A stretch of 64,000 nt of DNA from assembly GCA_963797765.1 (NCBI GenBank), contig CAWCQU010000004.1, forward strand, positions 558,001 to 622,000, in the 5' to 3' direction. Below the pieces are notes generated by a model. It did no database searches. It worked only from the letters and a program-made list of their open reading frames with translations, and was not told the origin of the DNA. This stretch comes from JBGPTK01 sp963797765. GTDB taxonomy: Bacteria; Acidobacteriota; Terriglobia; Acidiferrales; UBA7541. Positions 28,106-36,596 of this stretch are shown one piece after another; the stretch's first letter is position 1, and every line of letters starts with the position of its first letter. The position numbers and the translations under genes were made by a program.

Positions 28106-28695
28106 TTCGAACTCCTTCTCAGATCGCCCACAAAGCTCTCAAACACCGCGGTGTCGGACTCGACGCCGATCTGGTCGCGCAGGATCGCCTCGGCGCGCTC
28201 GATGGCCAGGCGGGCGCCGTAAGCCTTCAGTTCCAATCGAGCCGCGCGCGCTGCCACTTGAATTTCCGCGGATGTGGCGCTTTCTATTTTTTGCACTTCG
28301 GTGCGGGCCAGGTCGCGCAGGCGGTCGGCTTCCGCCGAGGCATCACTCTTGGCCTCCGAGCGCATCGCCGCTATTTCGCGATCGAGTGCCGCCAGTTTTT
28401 CCTCGGCTTCGTGCAGCCGTTTCTCGGCTTCTTCCCTGATTCGGCTAGACTCGGTGATCGCGGCCACAATCGTTTCCGCGCGCTGCCGGAATACGGCTGG
28501 AGCTGATTTCGCGATCAAATACCCGCCGCCGCCAAACACCAACGCAAAATTCAGCCAACGGAACACCCAACCAATGGTCGATTCCGAAGGAGACGGCTCG
28601 CTCTCCGCCGCAAAAAGAGGCACGGCAAGGCAGCAGACAACGAGTAAGAAAGCCGCCACCAGCCACAGATAACGATTTGAAAAAATTCGCTTCAT
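28102..28695 (-). CDS. atpF: ATP synthase b-type subunit (second copy, with N-terminal signal-like segment)
   Basis: Peripheral-stalk subunit. 197 residues: a first hydrophobic segment (YLWLVAAFLLVVCCLAVPLFA) that looks like a signal peptide, a second one (WVFRWLNFALVFGGGGYLI) that is the membrane anchor of b subunits, then a long charged helix (EEAEKRLHEAEEKLAALDREIA). The extra signal-like segment is typical of the b subunit of bacteria that carry two different b chains. With the neighbouring shorter chain it should form the b/b' heterodimer. Confidence 0.88.
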   Translation of the reverse strand: MKRIFSNRYLWLVAAFLLVVCCLAVPLFAAESEPSPSESTIGWVFRWLNFALVFGGGGYLIAKSAPAVFRQRAETIVAAITESSRIREEAEKRLHEAEEKLAALDREIAAMRSEAKSDASAEADRLRDLARTEVQKIESATSAEIQVAARAARLELKAYGARLAIERAEAILRDQIGVESDTAVFESFVGDLRRSSN

Positions 28696-29162
28696 CGCGA
28701 GGCCGCTCCCGGGGACGCCGGGGGACGTTGCTCCAGAATTACGCGGGCTATCTCAGTGGCCGTTTCCGGCGTCTGCTTTTGCAGTTCGATCCGCGCCGCG
28801 GCCATGTCCGCTTCGATTCTCTCTTTCGCCGCTCGAATGGTTCGTTGCGCCTCTTCGCGAGTGGTGCGGATCAGTTTGGCTCGCTCGTCGAGCACGGCCT
28901 GGCGCGCCGCTTCCTGTTCCGCGTAGATTCCGGACCGCGCCTTCTTCAGAGCTTCCTCGTAGGCCTTGAGCTTTTCTTGAGCGGCAGTCTGAGCGGCGCT
29001 AGCCTCGTTGCGCGCCCCTTCCACTCGCGCGCTGCGCTCGGCCAAAATTCGTTCGATCGGCTTGAAAAAATTGGCGCGCAGAAAAAGATAGAAAAGAAAA
29101 ACAATGATCACTGTGGGCACAGCTTGGAGAAACAACTCGCCGAGTTGTTTTATAAGATCCAT
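28692..29162 (-). CDS. ATP synthase b-type subunit (first copy, b')
   Basis: Peripheral-stalk subunit of 156 residues. One membrane segment (LFLQAVPTVIIVFLFYLFLR) near the N-terminus and a long charged helix (LKAYEEALKKARSGIYAEQE) follow. ATG 29162 is the first ATG; a GTG 9 bases upstream (29171) is also in frame; neither has a strong ribosome site. This is the first gene of the atp unit, immediately behind a good promoter; its stop overlaps the next b gene (ATGA). Which of the two is b and which b' cannot be decided from the sequence, so no symbol is given. Confidence 0.88.
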   Translation of the reverse strand: MDLIKQLGELFLQAVPTVIIVFLFYLFLRANFFKPIERILAERSARVEGARNEASAAQTAAQEKLKAYEEALKKARSGIYAEQEAARQAVLDERAKLIRTTREEAQRTIRAAKERIEADMAAARIELQKQTPETATEIARVILEQRPPASPGAASR

Positions 29163-29500
29163 CTTGTGCACACTGGTGCTACCCGGTGGTCCTCAGTTTG
29201 GGAATTCCGGCCGAGCGGCGCCACTCCCCCCTGCGCCAGGCACACCCACGTGCTGCTCGAAGCCGGATAAAGAATTGTAATTATCACATCGGGGTGCGAG
29301 CGAGTCAACGTAAGGTGCTTCCAAAGATATAAGAGCCATTCCTTTTGGTACTGCCCGGAAAATCACCGCACAAGAGCTCCCGTCCCTGGATGCAGGCGAT
29401 TCCTCGCCGCAGCCAATTCATCAAAGTTGCCCATGCCTCTACTCGAACCAGCCGCCACGGTGATACTCTATAGCGCTCGTTGACCTCCAAAGGAGACCTC
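29163..29500. other. Divergent promoter region between atp genes and the acyl-CoA dehydrogenase gene
   Basis: About 340 bases. It holds the leftward promoter at 29281-29309. For the rightward gene, a TACTCTATAG patch at about 29464-29473 could be a -10, but no convincing -35 precedes it. No repeats or coding frames seen. Confidence 0.45.
29281..29309 (-). promoter_or_regulatory. Sigma-70-type promoter of the atp operon
   Basis: Read leftward: TTGACT at 29309-29304, 17 bases, GATAAT at 29286-29281. Five of six matches to the -35 and five of six to the -10. Lies about 110 bases upstream of the first b gene, leaving a long 5' leader that I did not find structured. Confidence 0.65.
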
Positions 29501-30673
29501 ATGGCTGCATTCGCTGGAGTCGACTTCATCGACTTCGATACTCTGCTCACGGACGATGAAAAACTGGCGCGGCAGACCGCGCGACAATTTGTCGACGAAG
29601 AAATTCTCCCGATTATCGAGCAGCACAACCGGGAGGGAAAATTTCCGATGCACCTGGTTGCTCAATTTGGCGAGCTCGGGTTTTTTGGCGCCAGCCTAGA
29701 AGGCTATGGCTGCGCGGGAATGTCGAATGTTGAATATGGCCTGGTGATGCAAGAACTCGAGCGCGGCGATTCCGGCCTGCGCAGCTTCGTTTCCGTGCAG
29801 TCCGCGCTGGTGATGTATCCCATCCACACGTTCGGCAGCGACGCGCAAAAGGACAAATGGCTGCCGCTCCTGCAGCAGGGCAAAGCGATCGGATCCTTCG
29901 GGCTTACCGAGCCCCAGTTTGGCTCGAATCCCGGCGGAATGTTGACGCGCGCCGTTCGCCAGGGCGACAGCTACATTTTGAATGGCGAGAAAATGTGGAT
30001 CACCAGCGGCTCGATTGCCGATATTTCAGTCGTGTGGGCAAAGACGGAAGATGACGTGATTCACGGCTTCCTGGTGGAGAAAGGGACGCCGGGCTTCAAA
30101 GCCTGGGACGTGCATGGCAAATATTCCCTGCGCGCATCGGTGACCTCGGGCTTGGCGATGACCGACTGCAAAATTCCCGCTGAAAATATTTTGCCCGGCG
30201 CTTCCGGCCTGAAGGGCCCGCTGATGTGCCTGAACCAGGCTCGCTACGGAATCGGCTGGGGAGCTATTGGAGCGGCCATGGCCTGTTATGATACGGCGCT
30301 GCGTTACGCAAAGGAACGGAAACAGTTCGGCAACAAGCCCATTGCTGGGCATCAACTCGTCCAGGAAAAACTTGCGTGGATGATCACCGAGATCACCAAA
30401 GCGCAGTTGCTCGCCCTGCAGGTGGGCCGGCTGAAAGACAAAAATCGCGCGGACGCGGCGCACATTTCCATGCTGAAAATGAACAATGTTGGCATCGCGC
30501 TCGAAACCGCGCGAAAAGCCCGCGACATTCTGGGAGCCAACGGAATCGTGGACGATTACTGCATCATGCGACACATGAATAATCTCGAATCCGTATTCAC
30601 CTATGAAGGCACCAACGATATCCACAAGCTGATCATTGGTGAAAAAATCACGGGCATCGCGGCGTTCTCATGA
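29501..30673 (+). CDS. Acyl-CoA dehydrogenase, glutaryl-CoA-dehydrogenase-like
   Basis: FAD-dependent acyl-CoA dehydrogenase of 390 residues. ATG 29501 is preceded by AAAGGAGACCTC. The C-terminal signature MRHMNNLESVFTYEGTNDIH has the catalytic Glu in TYEGT, which is the position used by glutaryl-CoA dehydrogenases, and the overall sequence (GLRSFVSVQSALVMYPIHTF, FGLTEPQFGSNPGGM, ARYGIGWGAIGAAMACYDTA) also fits that subgroup. Glutaryl-CoA dehydrogenase acts in lysine and tryptophan breakdown; a short-chain dehydrogenase of other specificity is possible. The stop overlaps the start of a secreted DUF711 protein, which is an unusual partner. Confidence 0.87.
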   Translation: MAAFAGVDFIDFDTLLTDDEKLARQTARQFVDEEILPIIEQHNREGKFPMHLVAQFGELGFFGASLEGYGCAGMSNVEYGLVMQELERGDSGLRSFVSVQSALVMYPIHTFGSDAQKDKWLPLLQQGKAIGSFGLTEPQFGSNPGGMLTRAVRQGDSYILNGEKMWITSGSIADISVVWAKTEDDVIHGFLVEKGTPGFKAWDVHGKYSLRASVTSGLAMTDCKIPAENILPGASGLKGPLMCLNQARYGIGWGAIGAAMACYDTALRYAKERKQFGNKPIAGHQLVQEKLAWMITEITKAQLLALQVGRLKDKNRADAAHISMLKMNNVGIALETARKARDILGANGIVDDYCIMRHMNNLESVFTYEGTNDIHKLIIGEKITGIAAFS

Positions 30674-31932
30674 GGAATTCGCGTTTCGCGAGGCGTCTTA
30701 CGGCAATATGGCTGTTCTGCTTTGTTTTGCTGGGAACCTCTTCGGGATTGCTCGCGGCGCCCAAGTTTTCCGAGAAGCCCAAAATTCGCGCACTCACCGC
30801 GTTTGTTCCACTGGACCGCGCTCACTATCGCGAACAAATTAGCGGCGCGCTCGGCGAGCTGCACAAACTGAAGGCCGCGTTTGAGCAGGCCGGCTACGAA
30901 GTACAGACGATCCGAATCTCCACCCAACCGTTCTTTAAATACACGCAAGGACTCTCGGACGATCAAATCCTGGCTTTTTTCCGCGAATACGATGCGCTGG
31001 CGGTAAAAGAAGGATTTGACGCTTCCATCGGTCCCGCGATGCTCGCGGATACCGACGATCCGCACCAGGCCGAATTGCTCGCGAAAATTCTGTCCAGCTC
31101 AAAAACACTCGAAGGAACAGTCGTGGTGGCAGGCGACGATGGCATCCATTGGAAAGCGGTGCATGCAGCCGCCGGCATTATGAAATATCTGGAAGACCAC
31201 ACACAGCACAGCCAGGGAAATTTTAGTTTTGCGGCCACTGCGCTGGTGCCACCCGGCACGCCGTTTTATCCGGCCTCTTATTACGCAGGCAAAGGCCACG
31301 AATTCGCCGTCGGCATGCAATCCGCCAACGTTGTAGCGGAAGCTCTGGCTACGACGCACGATGTAAACGCCGCGCAACAGGCGATCGAAGATGCGCTAGG
31401 CCCGCACGCTCGCGCCATCGAATCCGTCGCGCAGCACGAAGCCGGCGCAACAGGCTGGAACTATTTGGGACTCGATCTCTCGCCTGCCCCTCTCAAGGAA
31501 GTCTCCATCGGCACAGCGATTGAAAATTTCACCGGAGCGCCCCTCGGCTCGAGTGGAACTCTAACGGCCGCGGCGCTGATCACACGCGCGCTGCGTGCCC
31601 TTCCCGTGAAGCGCATTGGATATTCTGGATTGATGCTGCCGGTGCTGGAGGATTCGGATATCGCCAAGCGCTGGGACGAAGGCAGGCTCACTCTTGATTC
31701 GTTGTTGGCCTACTCGTCGGTTTGCGGCACCGGAATCGATGTGGCGCCTTTACCCGGCGATGTCTCGCAGGACCAGCTCGCGCGGATCATCGGCGATATG
31801 GCCAGCCTCGCCGTAAAACTGCAGAAGCCGCTTTCCGTTCGCCTGCTGCCCGTGGCCGGAAAAAAAGCAGGCGAAAGAACTGAATTCGACGATCCGTTCC
31901 TGGTCAACGCAACCATTCGCCCGCTTCCCTAG
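30670..31932 (+). CDS. Secreted DUF711-family protein
   Basis: 420 residues starting ATG 30670 inside the stop of the dehydrogenase gene (ATGA). An N-terminal signal peptide (LTAIWLFCFVLLGTSSGLLA) is followed by a domain I match from memory to DUF711 (UPF0210): GTGIDVAPLPGD near the C-terminus and the early RALTAFVPLD. The family has a PFL-like, glycyl-radical-related fold but no known reaction. Cytoplasmic DUF711 members are common; a signal peptide is odd. Whether it really is exported needs proof. Function unknown. Confidence 0.75.
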   Translation: MRNSRFARRLTAIWLFCFVLLGTSSGLLAAPKFSEKPKIRALTAFVPLDRAHYREQISGALGELHKLKAAFEQAGYEVQTIRISTQPFFKYTQGLSDDQILAFFREYDALAVKEGFDASIGPAMLADTDDPHQAELLAKILSSSKTLEGTVVVAGDDGIHWKAVHAAAGIMKYLEDHTQHSQGNFSFAATALVPPGTPFYPASYYAGKGHEFAVGMQSANVVAEALATTHDVNAAQQAIEDALGPHARAIESVAQHEAGATGWNYLGLDLSPAPLKEVSIGTAIENFTGAPLGSSGTLTAAALITRALRALPVKRIGYSGLMLPVLEDSDIAKRWDEGRLTLDSLLAYSSVCGTGIDVAPLPGDVSQDQLARIIGDMASLAVKLQKPLSVRLLPVAGKKAGERTEFDDPFLVNATIRPLP

Positions 31933-31986
31933 CGGACGACGACGCGTCGCCTTCGCGTCATACTCGTCAATATTTTACGATTTGCC

Positions 31987-34695
31987 TCATCTGCGACTCA
32001 CCACCATTGTGACGGTGGCAGTATGGCTCAGGCTTCCGCTGGCGCCTTTGATTGCCAATGTATAGGTGCCCGCTGTAGTGGTGGATTTGGTTGTGACCTT
32101 CAAAGTGGAATTGCCCGATCCGGTGATCGATGCCGGAGTGAACGTGCCCGTCACTCCCGCCGGTAATCCGGTCACGCTCAAGGTCACTGCTGAGTTAAAT
32201 CCATTCGTCGCGCCGATGGCAGTTGTGTAGCTGGTCGAATTCCCTCGCACCACGGTCTGCGAACTGGGAGTTGCCGACAGCGTAAAGTTGGCTTGCCCGG
32301 CGCTCACCACCAGCGTGACCGTGGCGGTATGGCTCAGGCTTCCGCTGGTTCCTTTGACCGTTAGCGTGTACGTGCCGGCCATCGTTGTCGACTTGGTGGC
32401 CACGCTCAAAGTGGAAGTGCCCGAGCCGGTAACCGAGGTCGGATTGAAAGTGCCCGTCGCTCCGGTTGGCAATCCCGTCACACTCAGGCTCACTGCCAAG
32501 TTGAATCCATTCGTCGCGCCAATAGTCGCGGTGTAGCTGGTCGAATTCCCTCGCACCACCGTCTGCGAACCGGGCGCCGCCGATAACGTGAAGTTGGCTT
32601 GCCCAGCGCTCACCACCAGCGTGACACTGGCGGTATGGCTCAGACTTCCGCTGGTGCCTTTGATCGTCAGCGTGTAGCTCCCGGCTGTGGTGGTCGATGC
32701 AGCGGTAACATTTAAAGTCGAACTGCCCGAGCCTGTGACCGAGGTCGGACTGAAAGTGCCCGTCGCTCCGGTTGGCAATCCGGTCACGCTTAGGCTCACC
32801 GCAGAGTTGAATCCATTCGTCGCGCCGACGGTAGCCGTGTAGCTGGTCGAATTCCCTCGTACTACTGTCTGCGAACTAGGAGTCGCCGAAAGCGAAAAGT
32901 CTGGTGACGGGTTCACGGTCAGGGTGACCGTCGTGCTATGGGTCAGACTGCCACTCGTGCCTGTGATCGTAAGCGTATAGCTACCTGCAGGAGTCGTCGA
33001 CTTGGTTGCGACACTCAAACTGGAATTACCCGAGCCGGTAATCGATGCCGGACTGAATGTGCCCGACGCTCCGGCTGGCAATCCGCTCACACTCAGGCTC
33101 ACCACTGAGCTGAACCCATTCGCTGCGCCTATGTTCGCCGTGTAGCTGGTCGAACCACCCTGCACGACCGTCTGCGAATTGGTTGTCGTTGAAATTGAGA
33201 AATCCGGCGTCGAACCGGATGATCCTGATCCGGTCATGGAGTAGGAATACGCCACCTGCCCGTTCGTCCCACTGCCGGCAAGAAACGCCCGCACGTAATC
33301 GACTGTGACCTGTGAAGAAGTAACCGTCACACGAAGGTGCCCTGAATTGGGGAGTACGCGAATGGTATAAGGATCAGTTTCGTGATAATCCCCGAAGCCA
33401 GTTCCATACGTGGCGTCGGCGGCCATCGGAACTAATTGATAGACGACGCCGTCACGATTTTCATAGGCGAACTCGTGGTCATGGCCGTGAAAGACGGCCG
33501 TCACATTGTTATCCACTAACAACTGGTGAACCGGGGCGGCCCATCCAGCGCGGCGCGTACTGAAATCCCATGTGGATCCGTCGTCGTCATTGCCTCCCCA
33601 CTCGACAAAAGGAACCGCATTCGCGCCGCCACGCCCGTAGTCGTCTATGCCTCCCGCCACCTGGTGAGCAAAGAGAAACTTGTATTTGGCATTGCTGTTC
33701 TCCAGCGTCTGTTTGAGCCAGAGGTACTGAGTCGTTCCCAGGGTCCAATCCCAGCGGTCGCCAGACCCCGGGTCGCTGGCTTCTCCGCCTCCCATATTTC
33801 CGATATAAGGTTTGGTGGTTGTATACCAGTAGGGATCAAAGACCACGAAGAGAGCATCGCCCCACTGCCACGCGTAATAATCCTGCACAGCATGATTTCC
33901 ACTGACGGCTGAATTCGAAATATCGGTGTTTCCGCTGTAAAAGGAATCGAGTAGCGGGTCAGGATTGAGGTAATACTGCTTTCGAGCGTTAGTGCTCATC
34001 ACCGGCGGGCTGGTCACCAGATTTCCCGTGTCGTCCAGGTGCCAAGCCTCCTCCTGCTCGTGGTTTCCCAGCGCCAGGAAAATCGGCACCGAGGGGCTTA
34101 TCAAGCCAAAATAGGACCGCATATTGAGGTAGTTACTGTTGGCTTGAGCTTGAGTGGTTACGCTATCCATTGCGAATGTGTCGCCCAGATCAACATAGAA
34201 GTCAGGCTTTTCGCCGGCAATATTCTGCAAAGTTTGCTGGAATAGGGAAGGGTTGCCGAAAACAATGTTGATGTGAGAATCAGAACCTACCGTGAACGTG
34301 AAGGTGCTCCCTGCCGGTCTCTGCGTATAGAACGAGTGTTCATCCCTCGCCACCCAGGATGTTGTGCCGGACTGCCGGTAAACCATTTTGTAAAAGTACT
34401 GCGTGTTGCTCTGAAGACCGCTCAGAACGGCCACAAGAGGCACGTTCGCCGCTGTGGAGGCCGGGCTTGCGGCTCCATTGGCGGGGTAGGTTTGTGTGTA
34501 CAGTCCCGACTGCGTGCCGTATTCGAAATACGCGTCAATCGCGGTGTTTGCCACCACATTGATTGTTACGGAATGATCCGTCGGGCGACCCAGAAGTTCC
34601 GGCCCCGGAAAGGTGACTTGTGCTCGCATCGAGGAGGCAGACATCACCATCGCGAGCAGCCCCAGTAGGAATGAAAGCACCTTGGATGCCTGCAT
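31987..34695 (-). CDS. Secreted purple-acid-phosphatase-like metallophosphoesterase with four Ig-like repeats
   Basis: 902 residues: signal peptide (LSFLLGLLAMVMSASSMRA), a fibronectin-like N-terminal domain (YFEYGTQSGLYTQTYPANG) typical of purple acid phosphatases, and a metallophosphoesterase domain with GSDSHI, DLGDTF, ALGNHEQE, FAHQVAGG and FHGHDHEFAYE, giving the full set of metal ligands. After about residue 494 come four roughly 100-residue Ig-like repeats with SQTVVRGNSTSYTA, GLPTGATGTF and TLTIKGTSGSLSHTA. The repeats probably hold the enzyme on the surface or on a polysaccharide. Likely role: release of phosphate from organic phosphate in soil, but a phosphodiesterase or other esterase activity is equally possible. 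Monocistronic. Confidence 0.88.
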   Translation of the reverse strand: MQASKVLSFLLGLLAMVMSASSMRAQVTFPGPELLGRPTDHSVTINVVANTAIDAYFEYGTQSGLYTQTYPANGAASPASTAANVPLVAVLSGLQSNTQYFYKMVYRQSGTTSWVARDEHSFYTQRPAGSTFTFTVGSDSHINIVFGNPSLFQQTLQNIAGEKPDFYVDLGDTFAMDSVTTQAQANSNYLNMRSYFGLISPSVPIFLALGNHEQEEAWHLDDTGNLVTSPPVMSTNARKQYYLNPDPLLDSFYSGNTDISNSAVSGNHAVQDYYAWQWGDALFVVFDPYWYTTTKPYIGNMGGGEASDPGSGDRWDWTLGTTQYLWLKQTLENSNAKYKFLFAHQVAGGIDDYGRGGANAVPFVEWGGNDDDGSTWDFSTRRAGWAAPVHQLLVDNNVTAVFHGHDHEFAYENRDGVVYQLVPMAADATYGTGFGDYHETDPYTIRVLPNSGHLRVTVTSSQVTVDYVRAFLAGSGTNGQVAYSYSMTGSGSSGSTPDFSISTTTNSQTVVQGGSTSYTANIGAANGFSSVVSLSVSGLPAGASGTFSPASITGSGNSSLSVATKSTTPAGSYTLTITGTSGSLTHSTTVTLTVNPSPDFSLSATPSSQTVVRGNSTSYTATVGATNGFNSAVSLSVTGLPTGATGTFSPTSVTGSGSSTLNVTAASTTTAGSYTLTIKGTSGSLSHTASVTLVVSAGQANFTLSAAPGSQTVVRGNSTSYTATIGATNGFNLAVSLSVTGLPTGATGTFNPTSVTGSGTSTLSVATKSTTMAGTYTLTVKGTSGSLSHTATVTLVVSAGQANFTLSATPSSQTVVRGNSTSYTTAIGATNGFNSAVTLSVTGLPAGVTGTFTPASITGSGNSTLKVTTKSTTTAGTYTLAIKGASGSLSHTATVTMVVSRR
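31990..33210 (-). repeat. Four tandem coding repeats of about 306 bases
   Basis: The Ig-like units of the phosphatase are also strongly alike at DNA level: the block read as TTCCCTCGCACCAC(G/C) on the plus strand recurs near 32240, 32546 and, as CCCTCGTACTAC, near 32852. The first unit in protein order (highest coordinates) is the most different; the other three are closest, suggesting recent duplication or gene conversion. Collapsed assembly of extra copies is possible. Confidence 0.7.
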
Positions 34696-35019
34696 GCTTC
34701 CTCCTCTTCACCGGGATTTCCTACTTGGATTGAAGTTCACATTTTTATAATCCTACCTACTCGTATTCGCAAGTAACGAATGGAAATTGTGAGTACTAGG
34801 ACCACCTCTCTGCCTCCGCCAAGTGCAAAATTATTTCCGAAGATATGCCGGCGTGCTAGGAATGAACGGGGCGTCTGCGATTCTAGATTCGAGCGAACAG
34901 CTTGTATCCTAAAAATATCAAAGCCTGGAAACACGATCGTGCTTTAAGCATCGCCGCCCATTACGAAACTTTCCCATGAACGGGTGCGTAACTAGAGGAA
35001 AGAAATCCGGAGGTGATCT
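34696..35019. other. Divergent intergenic region upstream of the phosphatase gene
   Basis: 324 bases. A TATAAA box read leftward (near 34742-34747, TTTATA on the plus strand) lies about 50 bases before the phosphatase ATG and could be its -10. I see no -35 with the right spacing, no PHO-box-like direct repeats that I would claim, and no structured RNA. The rightward gene has a near-perfect ribosome site at 35009. Confidence 0.4.
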
Positions 35020-35580
35020 GTGTCCGCCAAGCCCGTCGTCACCCCTCCAAGACAAAGCAACGCAGTCTGGTGGGTGCTGGGAATTTTCGGAGCGGCACTA
35101 TGTGCCCTGATTTTCGCCGGTCTGAACATCGCATCCTTCATCGCTCATCGAACGCAAGTGCTTGCATCCGGGAAACGTGTGGAAATTTCAACTCCGGCCG
35201 GCAAAATCGAATTGGATAAAGGCGCGGGGCGAACTGCAGGTCTGCCGATTTATCCCGGAGCGATGCCGAAGGGTTCAGACGGGGCGAGAATTGAATTTCC
35301 CACTGCGGACGGAGACAAAGTGGCCCTGGCCGCGGCGAAATACTACACATCCGATTCGCTGGACAAGGTAGCCGCATGGTACACCGAACGGCTCGGCACC
35401 CGTTTTCGCCGCGAAGCTCTCTCAAGCGACACAGGTCCGCTCATCCATTTGGATGTAAGTGGCGCCGACGTATCGTACATTTCCGACGACGACGATGCGG
35501 TCCGCATCGTTGGCCTCACTCAGCGAGGCGACGGCGTCGAAATTGGACTGGCGCGCATGGGTAAAGAAGTAGTGCAGTAG
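35020..35580 (+). CDS. Single-pass membrane protein, function unknown
   Basis: 186 residues from GTG 35020, which follows GGAGGTGA at 35009-35016, a full-length Shine-Dalgarno match. One membrane segment (VWWVLGIFGAALCALIFAGL) near the N-terminus, then an outside domain with GLPIYPGAMP and a second half with YYTSDSLDKVAAWYTERLG. The pattern 'IYPGA' followed by a y-T-x-D helix recurs in acidobacterial hypothetical proteins from memory; no function known. Probably monocistronic. Confidence 0.75.
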   Translation: MSAKPVVTPPRQSNAVWWVLGIFGAALCALIFAGLNIASFIAHRTQVLASGKRVEISTPAGKIELDKGAGRTAGLPIYPGAMPKGSDGARIEFPTADGDKVALAAAKYYTSDSLDKVAAWYTERLGTRFRREALSSDTGPLIHLDVSGADVSYISDDDDAVRIVGLTQRGDGVEIGLARMGKEVVQ

Positions 35581-35611
35581 GTCCGCGCATCCTTCCGCAC
35601 TATTGTTGATA

Positions 35612-35661
35612 AAAAATAGGTTGCGACCCGGTGGCCTCGGAAGCTGAGGCGACCGGGTCGC
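35612..35661 (-). terminator. Intrinsic terminator of the XRE regulator gene
   Basis: Arms GCGACCCGGT (35623-35632) and ACCGGGTCGC (35652-35661) are perfectly complementary and enclose a second short stem, CCTC with GAGG. Read leftward the hairpin is followed by AACCTATTTTTTATC, a good T-run. It lies 28 bases downstream of the regulator stop. The plus-strand gene also ends nearby, but its T-run is absent on that side. Confidence 0.75.
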
Positions 35662-35688
35662 GGAATCTCTTGGCCGAGTGTCCTGCCT

Positions 35689-36342
35689 TTAACGATGTGC
35701 CACGGCTGAGGGGTGTGCCTGACGCCGCGGCATATGCTGCGTCTGAGGCTGTGGCACCCGTGCCGGCGGCGCTGAGGGCCGCAGGCTGCCGCTACTGCTC
35801 ACATGATCGCTAATGGCCTGTAGCCTCTTCAGGATCGACTGCCACTGATTCCAATCCAGCTGTCGCAGGAATGGTCGAAGCCCCTGGATGAAGGGATCTT
35901 CCAAGACCGTCTCGCCATTCGATTCCGGCACGAAAAAGCGGTTTAATCCGACGCCAAGCGCTTCGGCAATCTTCTCGAGCGTGCCGAGGCTGGGCGTCAT
36001 CTGGCCGCTTTCAATGCGCGAAAGGTACGAGCGCGAAACGCGCGAGCGAGCTTGCAGCTGGCTCTGCGTCATGCCTCGTGATTCGCGCAATTGCCGGATG
36101 CGCTGGCCGATATTCTCCACAGTTTCGCGGTTCGGCCAATTCTCGAACAACTGACGGTCGTCGCCCGGCAAATCTTGTGGCGAAGGCGTCGGAATTACAA
36201 ACGTCACCTTCGGCGGTAACAGCCGCAAGCATCGGCGGCAATTATCCGTGCGTGTTCTATATTGAACTAGCCCACAGATTTGGCACCGGACCACTTCCCG
36301 GTCTAGCTCTGCATTCGTTGGGTTGCCGTGTCTATCCGCCAC
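35689..36342 (-). CDS. XRE-family regulator with N-terminal zinc ribbon
   Basis: 217 residues. An N-terminal zinc ribbon (VRCQICGLVQYRTRTDNCRR with a second CRRC pair) is followed by an XRE/lambda-repressor helix-turn-helix (RIRQLRESRGMTQSQLQARS to SRIESGQMTPSLGTLEKIAE), then a C-terminal region of about 90 residues ending in a Pro/Gln/His-rich tail. No signal-sensing domain of known type is visible. It is divergent from the HD-domain gene, and the space between holds two copies of CACTTTTTGTCA, so it may control itself and its neighbour. Target and ligand unknown. Confidence 0.83.
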   Translation of the reverse strand: MADRHGNPTNAELDREVVRCQICGLVQYRTRTDNCRRCLRLLPPKVTFVIPTPSPQDLPGDDRQLFENWPNRETVENIGQRIRQLRESRGMTQSQLQARSRVSRSYLSRIESGQMTPSLGTLEKIAEALGVGLNRFFVPESNGETVLEDPFIQGLRPFLRQLDWNQWQSILKRLQAISDHVSSSGSLRPSAPPARVPQPQTQHMPRRQAHPSAVAHR

Positions 36343-36458
36343 CGGTTCTCCTCACATACTTTTCCGGTCTGCGAAGGGGAGGAACTAGAATACCGCCTGG
36401 GGAAGGCAGAAACTGGCGCGCGGGGGGTATTGTCTATTTGGCGACATTGCCTGTCAAG

Positions 36459-36541
36459 CACTTTTTGTCATAAAGGAAAATATTTATCCACAAGCGGCGC
36501 GGCAACCGAATAAATTCAAATCACGATGTCACTTTTTGTCA
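36459..36541. promoter_or_regulatory. Paired direct repeats CACTTTTTGTCA, candidate operators
   Basis: CACTTTTTGTCA occurs exactly at 36459-36470 and 36530-36541, start-to-start 71 bases, between the divergent XRE regulator and HD-domain genes. Both face the same way. Their position fits operators for the regulator, but no binding is shown, and the T-run makes chance recurrence less unlikely than for a random 12-mer. Confidence 0.5.
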
Positions 36542-36596
36542 ACGATCCATCTTTTTGCGTTAATCTTCTTCGTCGAAAAACTGAAAGGAGATAGGG

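Noticed and set aside
31987..33210. CRISPR-like regular repeats
   Set aside because: The regular spacing comes from coding Ig-like domains of about 306 bases, far longer than CRISPR repeat-spacer units, and lies in frame in a secreted protein.
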